The translations under genes and the position numbers were made by a program. Of a stretch of DNA of 64,000 nt, positions 37,577 through 46,256 are shown in pieces (the first letter of the stretch is position 1; each line of letters opens with the position of its first letter). This stretch comes from VAZQ01 sp963739385 (lineage in GTDB: Bacteria; Pseudomonadota; Alphaproteobacteria; Rhizobiales; Xanthobacteraceae). The notes under the pieces were generated by a model that had not been told where the DNA came from, did not search any database, and saw only the letters and a list, made by a program, of their open reading frames with translations. The stretch is taken from contig CAVUAI010000011.1 in assembly GCA_963739385.1 (NCBI GenBank), forward strand, positions 62,001 to 126,000. Direction: 5' to 3'.

Positions 37577-38551
37577 ATGAGAAATCTGCTTCGCGTTCTG
37601 TTCGCGACCGGTGCGGCGCTGCTCGCCGCAGCGACGAGTGCCCAGGGTCAGGTCCAAACCTATCCCAGCAAGCCGATCACCCTCATCGTTCCGTTCGGCC
37701 CCGGCAGCGCCACTGACACCATCACGCGCATCATCGCTCAGCACCTCGGCTACGCATTCAGCCAAAGCATCGTGATCGAGAACAAGCCCGGCGCGAACGG
37801 CGCCATCGCGGCGGCCTATGTCGCGCGCGCAGCGCCGGACGGTTATACGCTGCTGATGAGCACCAACAGCCCGCATTCGGCGGCGCCCAGTCTCAACAAG
37901 ACCATCGCCTACGATCCGGTGAAGGACTTCACTCCGGTCGCGCGCGTCGGAAGCTTCACACTGATGCTGGTGCTCAACCCGCATGTGCCGGCCAGATCGA
38001 TCCCGGAGCTGATCGCCTATGCCAAGGCCAACCCCGGCAAGCTGTCGTTCGCGAGCGGAAATTCCTCGGGGGTCGTGGCCGGCGAGACGCTCAAGGCCTG
38101 GGCCGGCATCAATCTCGTGCACGTGCCGTACCGGAGCACGCCCCCTGCCCTCAACGATGTGCTCGGCGGCCGCGTCTCGATGATGTTCGTCGATCTCACC
38201 AGCGGTCTCCCCCACGTGCAGGCTAATGCGTTGCGCGCGCTGGCGGTGACGCGCATGCAACGCAGCACCTTGTTTCCGGAGCTGCCCTCCCTGCACGAGG
38301 CCGGGGTCGCCAACTTCGACATGGATTCGTGGATGGCAGTCTTTGCGCCGGCGAACACGCCGCCGGAGATCGTGACACGGCTCAATGCCGAGCTGCGCAA
38401 GATCATCGACGATCGGGAGATAAGGGCGCGGATCGCGGCAGTAGGATTCGAGGCGTTTTCGAGCACGCCGGAGGAACTCGGCGACTTCGTCAAGGTCCAG
38501 CTCGTCAAATGGACGAAAATGATCAAGGATGCCGGCATCGAGCCCGAGTGA
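37577..38551 (+). CDS. Tripartite tricarboxylate transporter binding protein (Bug family)
   Basis: Periplasmic receptor, 324 residues. The signal peptide is LLRVLFATGAALLAAATSAQG, and the mature start is YPSKPITLIVPFGPGSATDT. Family segments NKPGANGAIAAAYVARAAPD, LVHVPYRSTPPALNDVLGG and MAVFAPANTPPEIVTRLNAE are all present. It is divergent from the PDC lactonase-like gene, which hints that the ligand could be an aromatic-derived carboxylate. No TctAB genes are next to it. It is a different paralogue from the receptor at 5.3-6.3 kb. Confidence 0.92.
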   Translation: MRNLLRVLFATGAALLAAATSAQGQVQTYPSKPITLIVPFGPGSATDTITRIIAQHLGYAFSQSIVIENKPGANGAIAAAYVARAAPDGYTLLMSTNSPHSAAPSLNKTIAYDPVKDFTPVARVGSFTLMLVLNPHVPARSIPELIAYAKANPGKLSFASGNSSGVVAGETLKAWAGINLVHVPYRSTPPALNDVLGGRVSMMFVDLTSGLPHVQANALRALAVTRMQRSTLFPELPSLHEAGVANFDMDSWMAVFAPANTPPEIVTRLNAELRKIIDDREIRARIAAVGFEAFSSTPEELGDFVKVQLVKWTKMIKDAGIEPE

Positions 38552-38628
38552 TCATTCGCCCCCTTGTCGGTCCCTGCCCTCGCCCCTAAAAGCTTGCCCG
38601 GTACGCCAACGGCGAGCAGGAGACCAGC

Positions 38629-39342
38629 ATGCGGCCGAGCCGCCGACAGCCCGACGAGCTGCGCGCCATATCGCTCGAGCGCGGCGTGGTGAAATACGCC
38701 GAAGGTTCCTGCTTCGTAAAGTTTGGCGATACTCACGTCCTGGTGACGGCGACGCTCGAGGATCGGCTGCCGCCTTGGCTCAAGGGACAGGCGCGCGGCT
38801 GGGTCACGGCCGAATACGGCATGCTGCCGCGTGCCACGTCGGAACGCACGCGCCGCGAGGCCTCCGCCGGCAAGCAGAGCGGACGCACCATCGAGATCCA
38901 GCGCCTGATCGGACGAAGCCTGCGTGCCGTGCTCGATCTTCCCGCGCTGGGCGAGCGTCAGGTCACCATCGATTGCGATGTCATCCAGGCCGACGGCGGA
39001 ACGCGCACGGCGGCCATCACCGGCGCCTGGGTCGCGCTGCATGATTGCGTCACCTGGATGAAGACGCGCGACATGGTGAAGGGTGAGCCGCTGCGTGACC
39101 ACGTCGCGGCGATCTCCTGCGGCATCTGCAACGGCACGCCGGTGCTCGATCTCGACTATGCCGAGGATTCGGAAGCCGACACCGACGCCAATTTCGTCAT
39201 GACCGGGGCGGGACGGATCGTGGAGGTGCAGGGCACCGCGGAGAAGATCCCTTTCACCGAGGAGCAGTTCCTCAACCTGCTGGCGCTTGCCAGGAAGGGC
39301 GTGATGAAACTGGTCGACCTGCAGAAAATGGCGGTGATGTGA
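38629..39342 (+). CDS. rph: Ribonuclease PH
   Basis: A phosphate-dependent 3'-5' exoribonuclease that trims tRNA 3' ends. 237 residues. It begins MRPSRRQPDELR and continues with GSCFVKFGDTHVLVTATLED and GWVTAEYGMLPRATSERTRR. The phosphate-site segment QTIEIQRLIGRSLRAV is matched by RTIEIQRLIGRSLRAV. Later come QVTIDCDVIQADGGTRTAAI and MTGAGRIVEVQGTAEK. Its stop overlaps the rdgB GTG start (GTGA), as in a coupled operon. Confidence 0.98.
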   Translation: MRPSRRQPDELRAISLERGVVKYAEGSCFVKFGDTHVLVTATLEDRLPPWLKGQARGWVTAEYGMLPRATSERTRREASAGKQSGRTIEIQRLIGRSLRAVLDLPALGERQVTIDCDVIQADGGTRTAAITGAWVALHDCVTWMKTRDMVKGEPLRDHVAAISCGICNGTPVLDLDYAEDSEADTDANFVMTGAGRIVEVQGTAEKIPFTEEQFLNLLALARKGVMKLVDLQKMAVM

Positions 39343-40019
39343 GCCTGTCACCTGCCAACGCCGGCACGGCCACCACCGACGCTCCGTGTCGGCAGCTCTC
39401 CGGCCGGCTGGTAATCGCGACGCACAATCCGGGCAAGCTGCGGGAGATGCGCGAGCTCCTGCGGTCCTACGGCATCGACGCGGTATCGGCCGGCGAGCTT
39501 GGGCTGCCCGAGCCCGAGGAGACCGGCACGAGCTTTGCGGCGAACGCCCGCATCAAGGCGAGCGCTGCGGCGCAGGCGTCACGCCTGCCGGCCTTCGCCG
39601 ACGATTCCGGGCTGGCGGTGGACGCGCTCGATGGCGATCCCGGTATCTATTCGGCACGCTGGGCCGGCCCCGACAAGGACTTCGGGCACGCCATGCGAAC
39701 GGTTGAAGACAAACTACGCGAACGCGGCGCGCTTGCGCCAGGCGAGCGTCGCGCGCATTTCGTCTCCGCGCTCTGCGTCGCCTGGCCGGACGGCCACCTC
39801 GCGGAATTCGAGGCCAAGGTCGATGGCACGCTGGTCTGGCCGCCACGCGGCGACAAGGGCTTCGGCTACGACCCGATGTTCCTGCCCGACGGTCACGCGC
39901 TGACCTTCGGGGAGATGCCGGCCGAGGACAAGCACGGCCTGCCGCCCCGGGGCAAAGGCTTATCTCATCGCGCCCGCGCCTTCCTCAAGCTGGCGGAGGC
40001 GTGCCTTGGACGGCGCTGA
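39339..40019 (+). CDS. rdgB: XTP/dITP pyrophosphatase (HAM1/RdgB)
   Basis: Removes deaminated purine triphosphates (XTP, dITP) from the nucleotide pool. 226 residues with a GTG start and a 20-residue N-terminal extension. Motifs: VIATHNPGKLREMRELL (substrate loop), ETGTSFAANARIKA, FADDSGLAVDALDGDPGIYS (metal site), GDKGFGYDPMFLPDG and HRARAFLKL. It overlaps rph by four bases and hemW by 14 bases. Confidence 0.97.
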   Translation: MSLSPANAGTATTDAPCRQLSGRLVIATHNPGKLREMRELLRSYGIDAVSAGELGLPEPEETGTSFAANARIKASAAAQASRLPAFADDSGLAVDALDGDPGIYSARWAGPDKDFGHAMRTVEDKLRERGALAPGERRAHFVSALCVAWPDGHLAEFEAKVDGTLVWPPRGDKGFGYDPMFLPDGHALTFGEMPAEDKHGLPPRGKGLSHRARAFLKLAEACLGRR

Positions 40020-41172
40020 GCACAGCGGCGAGCCCGCCTTCGGCGTCTACATCCATTGGCCGTTCTGCCTGTCGAAGTGCCCGTATTGCGACTTCAACAG
40101 CCACGTCCGCCATGCCGCGATCGACGAGTCCCGCTTCGCGCGCGCCTTTGCGGCCGAAATCGCCGCGACCGCCGCGCGCGTGCCGGGACGCACGGTCGCG
40201 ACCATCTTCTTCGGCGGCGGAACGCCCTCCCTGATGCAGCCGGAGACCGTCGGGACGATCCTCGATGCCGTCGCACGGCATTGGCCGGTCGCAGCGGACG
40301 TGGAAGTGACCCTCGAAGCCAATCCGACCAGCGTCGAGGCTGCGCGCTTTCGCGGGTATCGCGCAGCCGGGGTCAACCGGGTATCGCTCGGCGTGCAGGC
40401 GCTCGACGATGGTGCGCTCAAGGCGCTCGGCCGACTGCATTCGGCCGACGAGGCGCTTGCCGCGGTCGCGATCGCGCGCGAGACCTTCGATCGCACGTCG
40501 TTCGATCTCATCTATGCGCGCCCAGGCCAGACGCCCGACGCCTGGGCGGCGGAACTCAGGCGCGCCATCGCCCAGGCGGGCGAGCATCTCTCCCTCTATC
40601 AGCTCACCATCGAGCAGGAGACCCCGTTCGCCACACTGCACGCGGCCGGCAAGCTCATCGTGCCCGATGACGATAGCGCGCGTGCGCTCTACGACACGAC
40701 GCAGGCGATCTGCGCCGACGCCGGCCTGCCGGCCTACGAGATTTCCAATCACGCGCGGCCGGGCGCCGAATGCCGGCACAATCTCGTCTATTGGCGCGCG
40801 CGCGAATATGCCGGCATCGGGCCGGGCGCCCACGGGCGCCTCAACACGGAAAGCGGACGCCGCGCCGTTGCAACCGCCAGGCGGCCGGAAACCTGGCTGT
40901 CGTACGTGGAATCGCTCGGACATGGCGTCGTAACCGACGAGGCGCTCACGCGGGAGCAGATCGCGGATGAATTTCTCCTGATGGGATTGCGGCTCGCCGA
41001 AGGCGTCGACCCCGCCCGCTATACGCGGCTGGCCGGGCGGCCGCTCGACGCGCGGCGCATCGCGAGCCTGCGCGAGCAAGGCATGGTGGAGACAACGGCG
41101 GCGGGCCGGCTGCGCGTGACGCTGGCGGGCTTTCCCGTGCTCGACGCCGTGGTGGCCGATCTCGCGGCGTGA
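40006..41172 (+). CDS. hemW: HemW radical SAM haem chaperone
   Basis: A HemN-like radical SAM protein now regarded as a haem-insertion chaperone for respiratory enzymes. 388 residues. The SAM cluster is CLSKCPYCDF (Cys-x3-Cys-x2-Cys), then FFGGGTPSLM, EANPTSVEAARFRGYR and RVSLGVQALDDGALK. The C-terminal HemN domain includes YEISNHARPGAECRHNLVYW and GIGPGAHGR. The start appears to be TTG at 40006, with GGAGG seven bases ahead inside rdgB. The N-terminal extra region of true HemN is lacking. Confidence 0.95.
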   Translation: MDGAEHSGEPAFGVYIHWPFCLSKCPYCDFNSHVRHAAIDESRFARAFAAEIAATAARVPGRTVATIFFGGGTPSLMQPETVGTILDAVARHWPVAADVEVTLEANPTSVEAARFRGYRAAGVNRVSLGVQALDDGALKALGRLHSADEALAAVAIARETFDRTSFDLIYARPGQTPDAWAAELRRAIAQAGEHLSLYQLTIEQETPFATLHAAGKLIVPDDDSARALYDTTQAICADAGLPAYEISNHARPGAECRHNLVYWRAREYAGIGPGAHGRLNTESGRRAVATARRPETWLSYVESLGHGVVTDEALTREQIADEFLLMGLRLAEGVDPARYTRLAGRPLDARRIASLREQGMVETTAAGRLRVTLAGFPVLDAVVADLAA

Positions 41173-41226
41173 GGCCGTCACAAGGATCGCGCGCGTGTTC
41201 TCGTACAGCGTCGATGCGGAGGACGC

Positions 41227-42438
41227 TTACGTTCCCGAGCCGCCAAAACCCTTCGGCGGCGGGCTGATGAGCTGGCCGCCGGTGGGCGACACGCTCAACA
41301 CCGCAAGGCCGCGCTGATTGGTACCGTCGGGCCGGAAGCGGAACAGGCCGTCGATGCCGGTAAAGCCCGAGGCATTGGTCAGCACCGCTTCCGAGAAGCG
41401 CTGCTTGCCCTGGGTCTTGACCAGCGCCGCAACCAGCGCGACGGCGTCGTAGGCGAGCGAGGCGGTGCGGACGGGATCCTGGCCGTAGCGGCTGCGGTAG
41501 CGGCCGGAAAAATTGCGGAAGCCGGTCGCATCGGGTCCCGCATACCAGGCACCTTCGAGCTGCGGATTGGAGAAGATCTGTGCGTCCTCCCACAGTCCGG
41601 TGCCGAGCAGCTGCACGCGCTTGGTGTCGATGCCGCTCGCGACCAGCGTCTGCACGATCGGGGACACGGCAGCAGCGCCGTCCGGAAGGAAGATGGCGTC
41701 GGCCCGGCTCGCCGACCGCGCCACGTTGCGCACCGGGGCCTGCATCTGCGCCCGGTCGGCCGGATAGCGCTCGAGCGCGACCACACGGCCGCCGCGGCGC
41801 TCCACAACCTGCTTGAACGCCGCCTCGACCACGCTGCCATAGGCGTTGTCGGGGACGAGCGCGGCGATCGATCGTTTGTTCTGGGTGGTGGCATAGCCGA
41901 TGATGCGGTCGACGTCGGACTCCGGCAGGAAGCTCAACAGGTACACGCCGCGGGCAGCCACGTTGCTGTCGGTCGAGAACGCGATCACCGGGACATTGCG
42001 CGCACGCGCGGCCCTCCCGACCGGACCGACCGTGAGCGCGAACAGCGGGCCGAGGATGATCTCTGCGCCTTCATCGAGCGTCTGCTGCGCGGCCTGCTGC
42101 GCGCCGGCGGCATTGCCGCCGTCGTCCTTCACCAGCAGTTGGATGTCCGGATTGTTGAATTCCGCCAGCGCCATCTCGGCCGCGTTGCGCATGGACTGCG
42201 CGGCCACCGCCGCGTTGCCGCTGCCGGACAACGGCAGGATGAGACCGACCTTGACCTTGCCTTCCCCGATATTGGTCGAGGGCGGGGCCGCGCCGCCCGG
42301 CGCGGCGCCCGAGCCGAGGTCCCCGAGCGGCAAGCTCCCGGAACACCCTGCCAGCAAGGCGATGGAGGTCAGGGTGGCGAGCCACCGGGACGGCGCGCGC
42401 GCAGGCCGCGAGCCACAGGCCTGCATTGCTCGAAACAT
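41227..42438 (-). CDS. LivK/LppC-like lipoprotein (penicillin-binding protein activator-type)
   Basis: A type I periplasmic-binding-fold lipoprotein of about 403 residues. The signal has a lipobox LLAGC near residue 31. The mature part starts with a Gly/Pro-rich linker, then VKVGLILPLSGSGNAAVAAQS and NAAEMALAEFNNPDIQLLVKDDGG, typical of Leu/Ile/Val receptor folds. Relatives are annotated as penicillin-binding protein activators (LpoA-like) because of fold and context with rsmI-yraN. It is divergent from rsmI, exactly as in many proteobacteria. The ligand or partner is not shown by sequence. Confidence 0.87.
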   Translation of the reverse strand: MFRAMQACGSRPARAPSRWLATLTSIALLAGCSGSLPLGDLGSGAAPGGAAPPSTNIGEGKVKVGLILPLSGSGNAAVAAQSMRNAAEMALAEFNNPDIQLLVKDDGGNAAGAQQAAQQTLDEGAEIILGPLFALTVGPVGRAARARNVPVIAFSTDSNVAARGVYLLSFLPESDVDRIIGYATTQNKRSIAALVPDNAYGSVVEAAFKQVVERRGGRVVALERYPADRAQMQAPVRNVARSASRADAIFLPDGAAAVSPIVQTLVASGIDTKRVQLLGTGLWEDAQIFSNPQLEGAWYAGPDATGFRNFSGRYRSRYGQDPVRTASLAYDAVALVAALVKTQGKQRFSEAVLTNASGFTGIDGLFRFRPDGTNQRGLAVLSVSPTGGQLISPPPKGFGGSGT

Positions 42439-42592
42439 GACGCCCGTCTCCTCCACCGCGGCGGATCATGTCGCCGCCGGCGCGCGCCCGCAACCCGGCA
42501 TTTTGGCGAGAAGTACTTAACCGAATGAAAAGGATAAGGATTTTATTACGTTTGCGATGACGCCGGAGGGGCGCGGCGGTAGAGTGACGGGC

Positions 42593-43534
42593 ATGGCAAG
42601 TACCCGATCCGCGGCTTCGCCCGACCCGCCGGAGCGCGACCGTGCCGCGCGCCGCTACGTCCTCAACGGCCAGCCGGTTGCCGCCCCCGCGCTGGCGCCA
42701 GGGCTCTATCTGGTCGCAACGCCGATCGGCAACCTGCGCGACATCACGGTGCGGGCGCTCGAGGTGCTGGCGGCCGCCGACCAGATCGCCTGCGAAGATA
42801 CGCGCGTCACCCGCAAGCTCCTCGACCACTACGGCATCGCGACCCCGCTCTCGCCCTATCACGACCACAACGCCGCCGAGGCGCGGCCGCGGCTGCTGGA
42901 ACGGCTCGCCGACGGTGCCGTGATCGCGCTCGTCTCCGATGCCGGAACGCCGCTCATCTCCGATCCCGGCTACAAGCTCGTGCGGGCGGCGCGCGAGCAA
43001 GGTGTTCCAGTCACGGCGTTGCCGGGAGCTTCCGCGGTGCTCGCCGCGCTCAATGTGGGCGGGCTGCCGACCGACCGATTCTTCTTCGAAGGATTCCTGC
43101 CGGCCAGGGAAGGCGCACGGCGCGCACGCATCAGCGAGCTCAAGCACATCCCCGCCACCCTGGTTCTGTTCGAGACCGGGGGACGGCTCGCCGCCGCACT
43201 CGCCGACCTTGCCACCGGGCTCGGGCCGCGCGTAGCGGCGATCTGCCGCGAACTCACCAAGCTCTACGAGGAGGTGCGCAGCGGCGACCTCGCGGCGCTC
43301 GCGCGCGAATTTGCCGCGGCGGAGCCCAAGGGCGAGATCGTGGTCGTCGTGGCGCCGCCGGCCGCGGAGGACAAACTGGAAGCGACCGATATCGACGCGC
43401 TGCTGCGCGCAGCGATCGACCGCCTGTCGGTCAAGGACGCGGTGGCCGAGATCGCTGCCGCCACCGGCGAGCCGCGCCGCGAGGTCTACCGGCGCGCCCT
43501 CGCGCTCATCCAGGACCGCGGCCATGACCGATGA
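42593..43534 (+). CDS. rsmI: 16S rRNA (cytidine1402-2'-O)-methyltransferase
   Basis: Methylates the ribose of C1402 in the decoding centre. 313 residues. The tetrapyrrole-methylase fold shows in LYLVATPIGNLRDITVRALE, CEDTRVTRKLLDHYGI, LVSDAGTPLISDPGYKLV, ALPGASAVLAALNVGGLPTD and FFFEGFLP. The C-terminal helix-turn-helix-like tail SVKDAVAEIAAATGEPRREV is typical. I use ATG 42593; an earlier ATG (42557) is possible but its codons look non-conserved. It overlaps yraN by 11 bases. Confidence 0.96.
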   Translation: MASTRSAASPDPPERDRAARRYVLNGQPVAAPALAPGLYLVATPIGNLRDITVRALEVLAAADQIACEDTRVTRKLLDHYGIATPLSPYHDHNAAEARPRLLERLADGAVIALVSDAGTPLISDPGYKLVRAAREQGVPVTALPGASAVLAALNVGGLPTDRFFFEGFLPAREGARRARISELKHIPATLVLFETGGRLAAALADLATGLGPRVAAICRELTKLYEEVRSGDLAALAREFAAAEPKGEIVVVVAPPAAEDKLEATDIDALLRAAIDRLSVKDAVAEIAAATGEPRREVYRRALALIQDRGHDR

Positions 43535-43940
43535 GCGGCGGCGCCCGAGCCCGATCCCGGCGCCGCAACAGGCTCCGCGCCTGGAGCGCCAGATTGCGTT
43601 TCGGACCGGGATTTCGGCCGAGAGCCGGGCGGCCGCGTTTCTCATCGCCAAGGGCTTTCGCATCCTGGCGCGGCGATGGCGCTCCCCGGTCGGCGAAATC
43701 GACATCATCGCGCGCCGCCGCGGCCTGCTGGTCTTCGTCGAGGTCAAGGCGCGCGAAAACCTCGATGATGCCGCCTGGTCGGTCACCGAACGCCAGCGCG
43801 GCCGCATCGCCGCCGCCGCCGAGGCCTGGCTGGCGCGATATCCCGACGATCGCATCCGCGATATCCGCTTCGATGCGATGCTGGTGGCGCCGGGGCGCAT
43901 TCCGCGCCATATCATCGCCGCGTTCGACGCCAGCCGCTGA
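43524..43940 (+). CDS. UPF0102 (YraN) nuclease-fold protein
   Basis: 138 residues with the YraN fold, related to Holliday-junction-resolvase-like nucleases: AESRAAAFLIAKGFRILARR, SPVGEIDIIARRRGLLVFVE and VKARENLDDAAWSVT. The Glu-x-Asp and Glu-x-Lys (VEVKAR) arrangement of the PD-(D/E)XK core is intact. The start ATG lies inside the end of rsmI. The usual rsmI-yraN-gshB order is kept. The cellular function remains undefined. Confidence 0.9.
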   Translation: MTDERRRPSPIPAPQQAPRLERQIAFRTGISAESRAAAFLIAKGFRILARRWRSPVGEIDIIARRRGLLVFVEVKARENLDDAAWSVTERQRGRIAAAAEAWLARYPDDRIRDIRFDAMLVAPGRIPRHIIAAFDASR

Positions 43941-43987
43941 CCACCGACGTCCGGTTTGGGTCGCGGACACAGGTTTCCGGGGGAGTG

Positions 43988-44932
43988 ATGAACCTCAACG
44001 TCGCGGTGCAGATGGACCCGATCGAGCGGATCAACATCCGCGGCAACTCCACCTTCGCCCTGCTGCTGGAGGCGCAGAAGCGCGGCCATGCGCTTGCCTA
44101 TTACACGCCGGACCGGCTGGCGCTGCAGGGCGGCGAGGTGTTCGCAGCGGTGCAGCCGCTCAAGGTTCGCGACGAAGTCGGCGACCATTTCACCCTCGGC
44201 GAGCCTCGGCGCACCAAGCTGACCGATTTCGACGTGGTGCTGCTGCGGCAGGACCCGCCGTTCGACCTCGCCTACATCACGAGCACGCACCTGCTCGAGC
44301 GCATCCATCCGGCGACGCTGGTGGTCAACGACCCGGCGCAGGTCCGCAACGCTCCGGAAAAAATGTTCGTGATGGAGTTTCCCGAGCTGATGCCGCCCAC
44401 GCTGATCACGCGCGACCTCGCCGAGATCAAGGCGTTCCGCGCCGAGCACGGCGACATCGTGATGAAGCCGCTCTACGGCAAGGGCGGCGAGGCGGTGTTC
44501 CGCCTGGCGCGGGAGGATCTCAATTTCGGGTCGCTCTACGATCTCTTCTCCGTGACCTTCCGCGAGCAATGGGTGGTGCAGAAATTCCTGCCGGCGGTGA
44601 AGGAGGGCGACAAGCGCATCATCCTGGTCGACGGCGAGTTCGCCGGCGCGATCAACCGCGTGCCGGCCGCGGACGATCTGCGCTCCAACATGGTGCGCGG
44701 CGGCACGCCGAAGGAGACCGACCTCACCGCGCGTGAGCGGGACATCTGCGCCCGCCTCGGGCCGTCGCTGCGCGAGCGCGGGCTTCTGTTCGTCGGCATC
44801 GACGTGATCGACGGCTATCTGACCGAGATCAACGTCACCTCGCCCACCGGCATCCGCGCGGTGAAGAATCTCGGCGGCCCCGACGTGGCTGCCATGATCT
44901 GGGACAAGATCGAGGCCAAGCGCCGCCGATGA
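43988..44932 (+). CDS. gshB: Glutathione synthetase
   Basis: An ATP-grasp ligase joining gamma-glutamylcysteine and glycine. 314 residues. The N-terminus is NVAVQMDPIERINIRGNSTF, followed by LLRQDPPFDLAYITSTHLLE. The ATP-grasp core includes IVMKPLYGKGGEAVFRL and RIILVDGEFAGAINRVPA. The C-terminal metal site is GLLFVGIDVIDGYLTEINVT. GTG 43985 and ATG 43988 are adjacent; ATG is chosen. It is the last gene of the conserved block. In relatives comM often follows soon after, but here it is 6.8 kb away. Confidence 0.97.
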   Translation: MNLNVAVQMDPIERINIRGNSTFALLLEAQKRGHALAYYTPDRLALQGGEVFAAVQPLKVRDEVGDHFTLGEPRRTKLTDFDVVLLRQDPPFDLAYITSTHLLERIHPATLVVNDPAQVRNAPEKMFVMEFPELMPPTLITRDLAEIKAFRAEHGDIVMKPLYGKGGEAVFRLAREDLNFGSLYDLFSVTFREQWVVQKFLPAVKEGDKRIILVDGEFAGAINRVPAADDLRSNMVRGGTPKETDLTARERDICARLGPSLRERGLLFVGIDVIDGYLTEINVTSPTGIRAVKNLGGPDVAAMIWDKIEAKRRR

Positions 44933-45034
44933 GCGTGATGTGGCGCACACGGACTGAGAGCGGAGAGGAAAGGCAAGCCGCGCACCTTTGCGCGCCCTTG
45001 GCCAACTGCTTCGCCGGTGCCTCCCACTCACGGA

Positions 45035-45139
45035 TGTCATTCCGGGGCGCCGCGCAGCGGCGAACCCGGAATCCAGTACTCGCCGGCGGTGATTACTGGA
45101 TTCCGGGTGCCCTCACTCCGTTCGGGCCCAGGAATGACA
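45035..45139. repeat. Palindromic intergenic repeat (REP-like), copy type 1
   Basis: A nested palindrome of about 105 bases. The outer arms are TGTCATTCC and GGAATGACA. The inner 14-base arms CCCGGAATCCAGTA (45065-45078) and TACTGGATTCCGGG (45094-45107) are perfect complements around a 15-base loop. This is the look of dispersed intergenic repeats of Bradyrhizobium-like genomes. It fills the gap between gshB and the DUF5996 gene; the rest of that 337-base gap holds no gene. Confidence 0.7.
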
Positions 45140-45183
45140 GCGGAGTGATGCCTCGTCCGGCCGCCTGTCGTTGCCGACTCGTC

Positions 45184-45206
45184 GTGCCCGGGCTTGACCC
45201 GGGCAC
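45184..45206. repeat. Short palindromic repeat, type 2
   Basis: GTGCCCGGG, five bases, CCCGGGCAC: a perfect 9-bp inverted repeat 45 bases after the first palindrome. It resembles another common intergenic motif of these genomes. A transcription-terminating role is possible, but there is no T-tract. Confidence 0.5.
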
Positions 45207-45269
45207 CCATCGAAACATTCTCCATAGCGGAGAAGCGATCGCCGCAATCAGCCGGGCAATCGGTGAGCG

Positions 45270-46223
45270 CTATTGGTCCTTCACCGGCCGTTGCCGTTCC
45301 AGCGCCTGCCGGTCCCAGTGGGCACGGTCGGCGCACGCCTCGTAGGTGCTCTGCAGGAACGCCAGCAACAGTTCGTCCGGGTCGTCCGCGCTGCGCACGG
45401 CATCGTACGGCAGAAGGAACTGCCCGGCATTCTTGTCGTAGGCCGCCGGCGGCGGAACGGGTGCGTCTCCGAATCCCGCGGGCTCGGGATAGGCGTAGGC
45501 ATAGAACGCCGCCTTGCCGTAGCCGCCGTTTCCCGGCCAGAACCCGCAACTGCTGACCTCGTGCGAATAGGCTTCGCGCATCACCCAGTCGCCGAGGTTG
45601 GGGCTGTGGCTCGACAGCGGCGGCGCGGCGCGGCCGGAGAAGCGGGTGACGGCGAGGTCGAAGCTGCCCCAGAAGAAATGCACCGGGCTGCACTTCCCGA
45701 GGAAGCGCCCGCGAAAGACATTCATCACCCGGTCGGCTTGCACGAGCTGGCGCCAGAACCGCTGCGCGGCCGCGGCGTCGTAGGCATGGTGCTCGCGGTC
45801 GCGCTCGAACGGGATCGCATTCTCGATCTCGGACGGCATGGTCCAGATGTGAACGTCGATCCCAAGCGCTCGCAGCCGCTGCATGACCTCGGTGTAGAAG
45901 TCGGCCACCGAGCAGGCCGTCAGCGGGAACTGGTCGCGCCGGCCGTCGCTGGTCCGCAGGACCAATCGATGATCGAGAAAGTCGAAGTCGATCTGCACGA
46001 AGCGGTCCTGGTACGGCATCGCCGACGTGGTCAGCCCGCGCGCGGTGACGTAGAGCGTGACCTGCCACCATTGATTGACCATGGGCGCGAGCTTAAGCCG
46101 GATCTTGCCGACCACCTGGGTCCACAGCTGCAGCGTTTCGCAGGTGTCCTTCCAGTCCTCGAATGCGAGGCTCGGCCAGATGTCGGCGCGGCCGGACTCG
46201 GTCTGATCATGGATGCCAGGCAT
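45270..46223 (-). CDS. DUF5996 family protein
   Basis: A 317-residue cytoplasmic protein with the DUF5996 pattern: WPSLAFEDWKDTCETLQLW near the N-terminus, KLAPMVNQWWQVTLYVTARG, and HFFWGSFDLAVTRFSGR with PPLSSHSPNLGDWVMREAYS. The C-terminus has EVSSCGFWPGNGGYGKAAFY and AYPEP. Function is unknown in the family. It lies 33 bases downstream of the cytochrome gene on the same strand and might be co-transcribed with it. Confidence 0.85.
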   Translation of the reverse strand: MPGIHDQTESGRADIWPSLAFEDWKDTCETLQLWTQVVGKIRLKLAPMVNQWWQVTLYVTARGLTTSAMPYQDRFVQIDFDFLDHRLVLRTSDGRRDQFPLTACSVADFYTEVMQRLRALGIDVHIWTMPSEIENAIPFERDREHHAYDAAAAQRFWRQLVQADRVMNVFRGRFLGKCSPVHFFWGSFDLAVTRFSGRAAPPLSSHSPNLGDWVMREAYSHEVSSCGFWPGNGGYGKAAFYAYAYPEPAGFGDAPVPPPAAYDKNAGQFLLPYDAVRSADDPDELLLAFLQSTYEACADRAHWDRQALERQRPVKDQ

Positions 46224-46256
46224 CGCGGTCTCCGCACTGCCGCCCGCGTTTCGCTG

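Noticed and set aside
42071..45040. A 989-codon open frame on the minus strand across rsmI, yraN and gshB
   Set aside because: It is antisense to three firmly identified genes and has low-complexity, His/Arg-rich content typical of GC-rich shadow frames.
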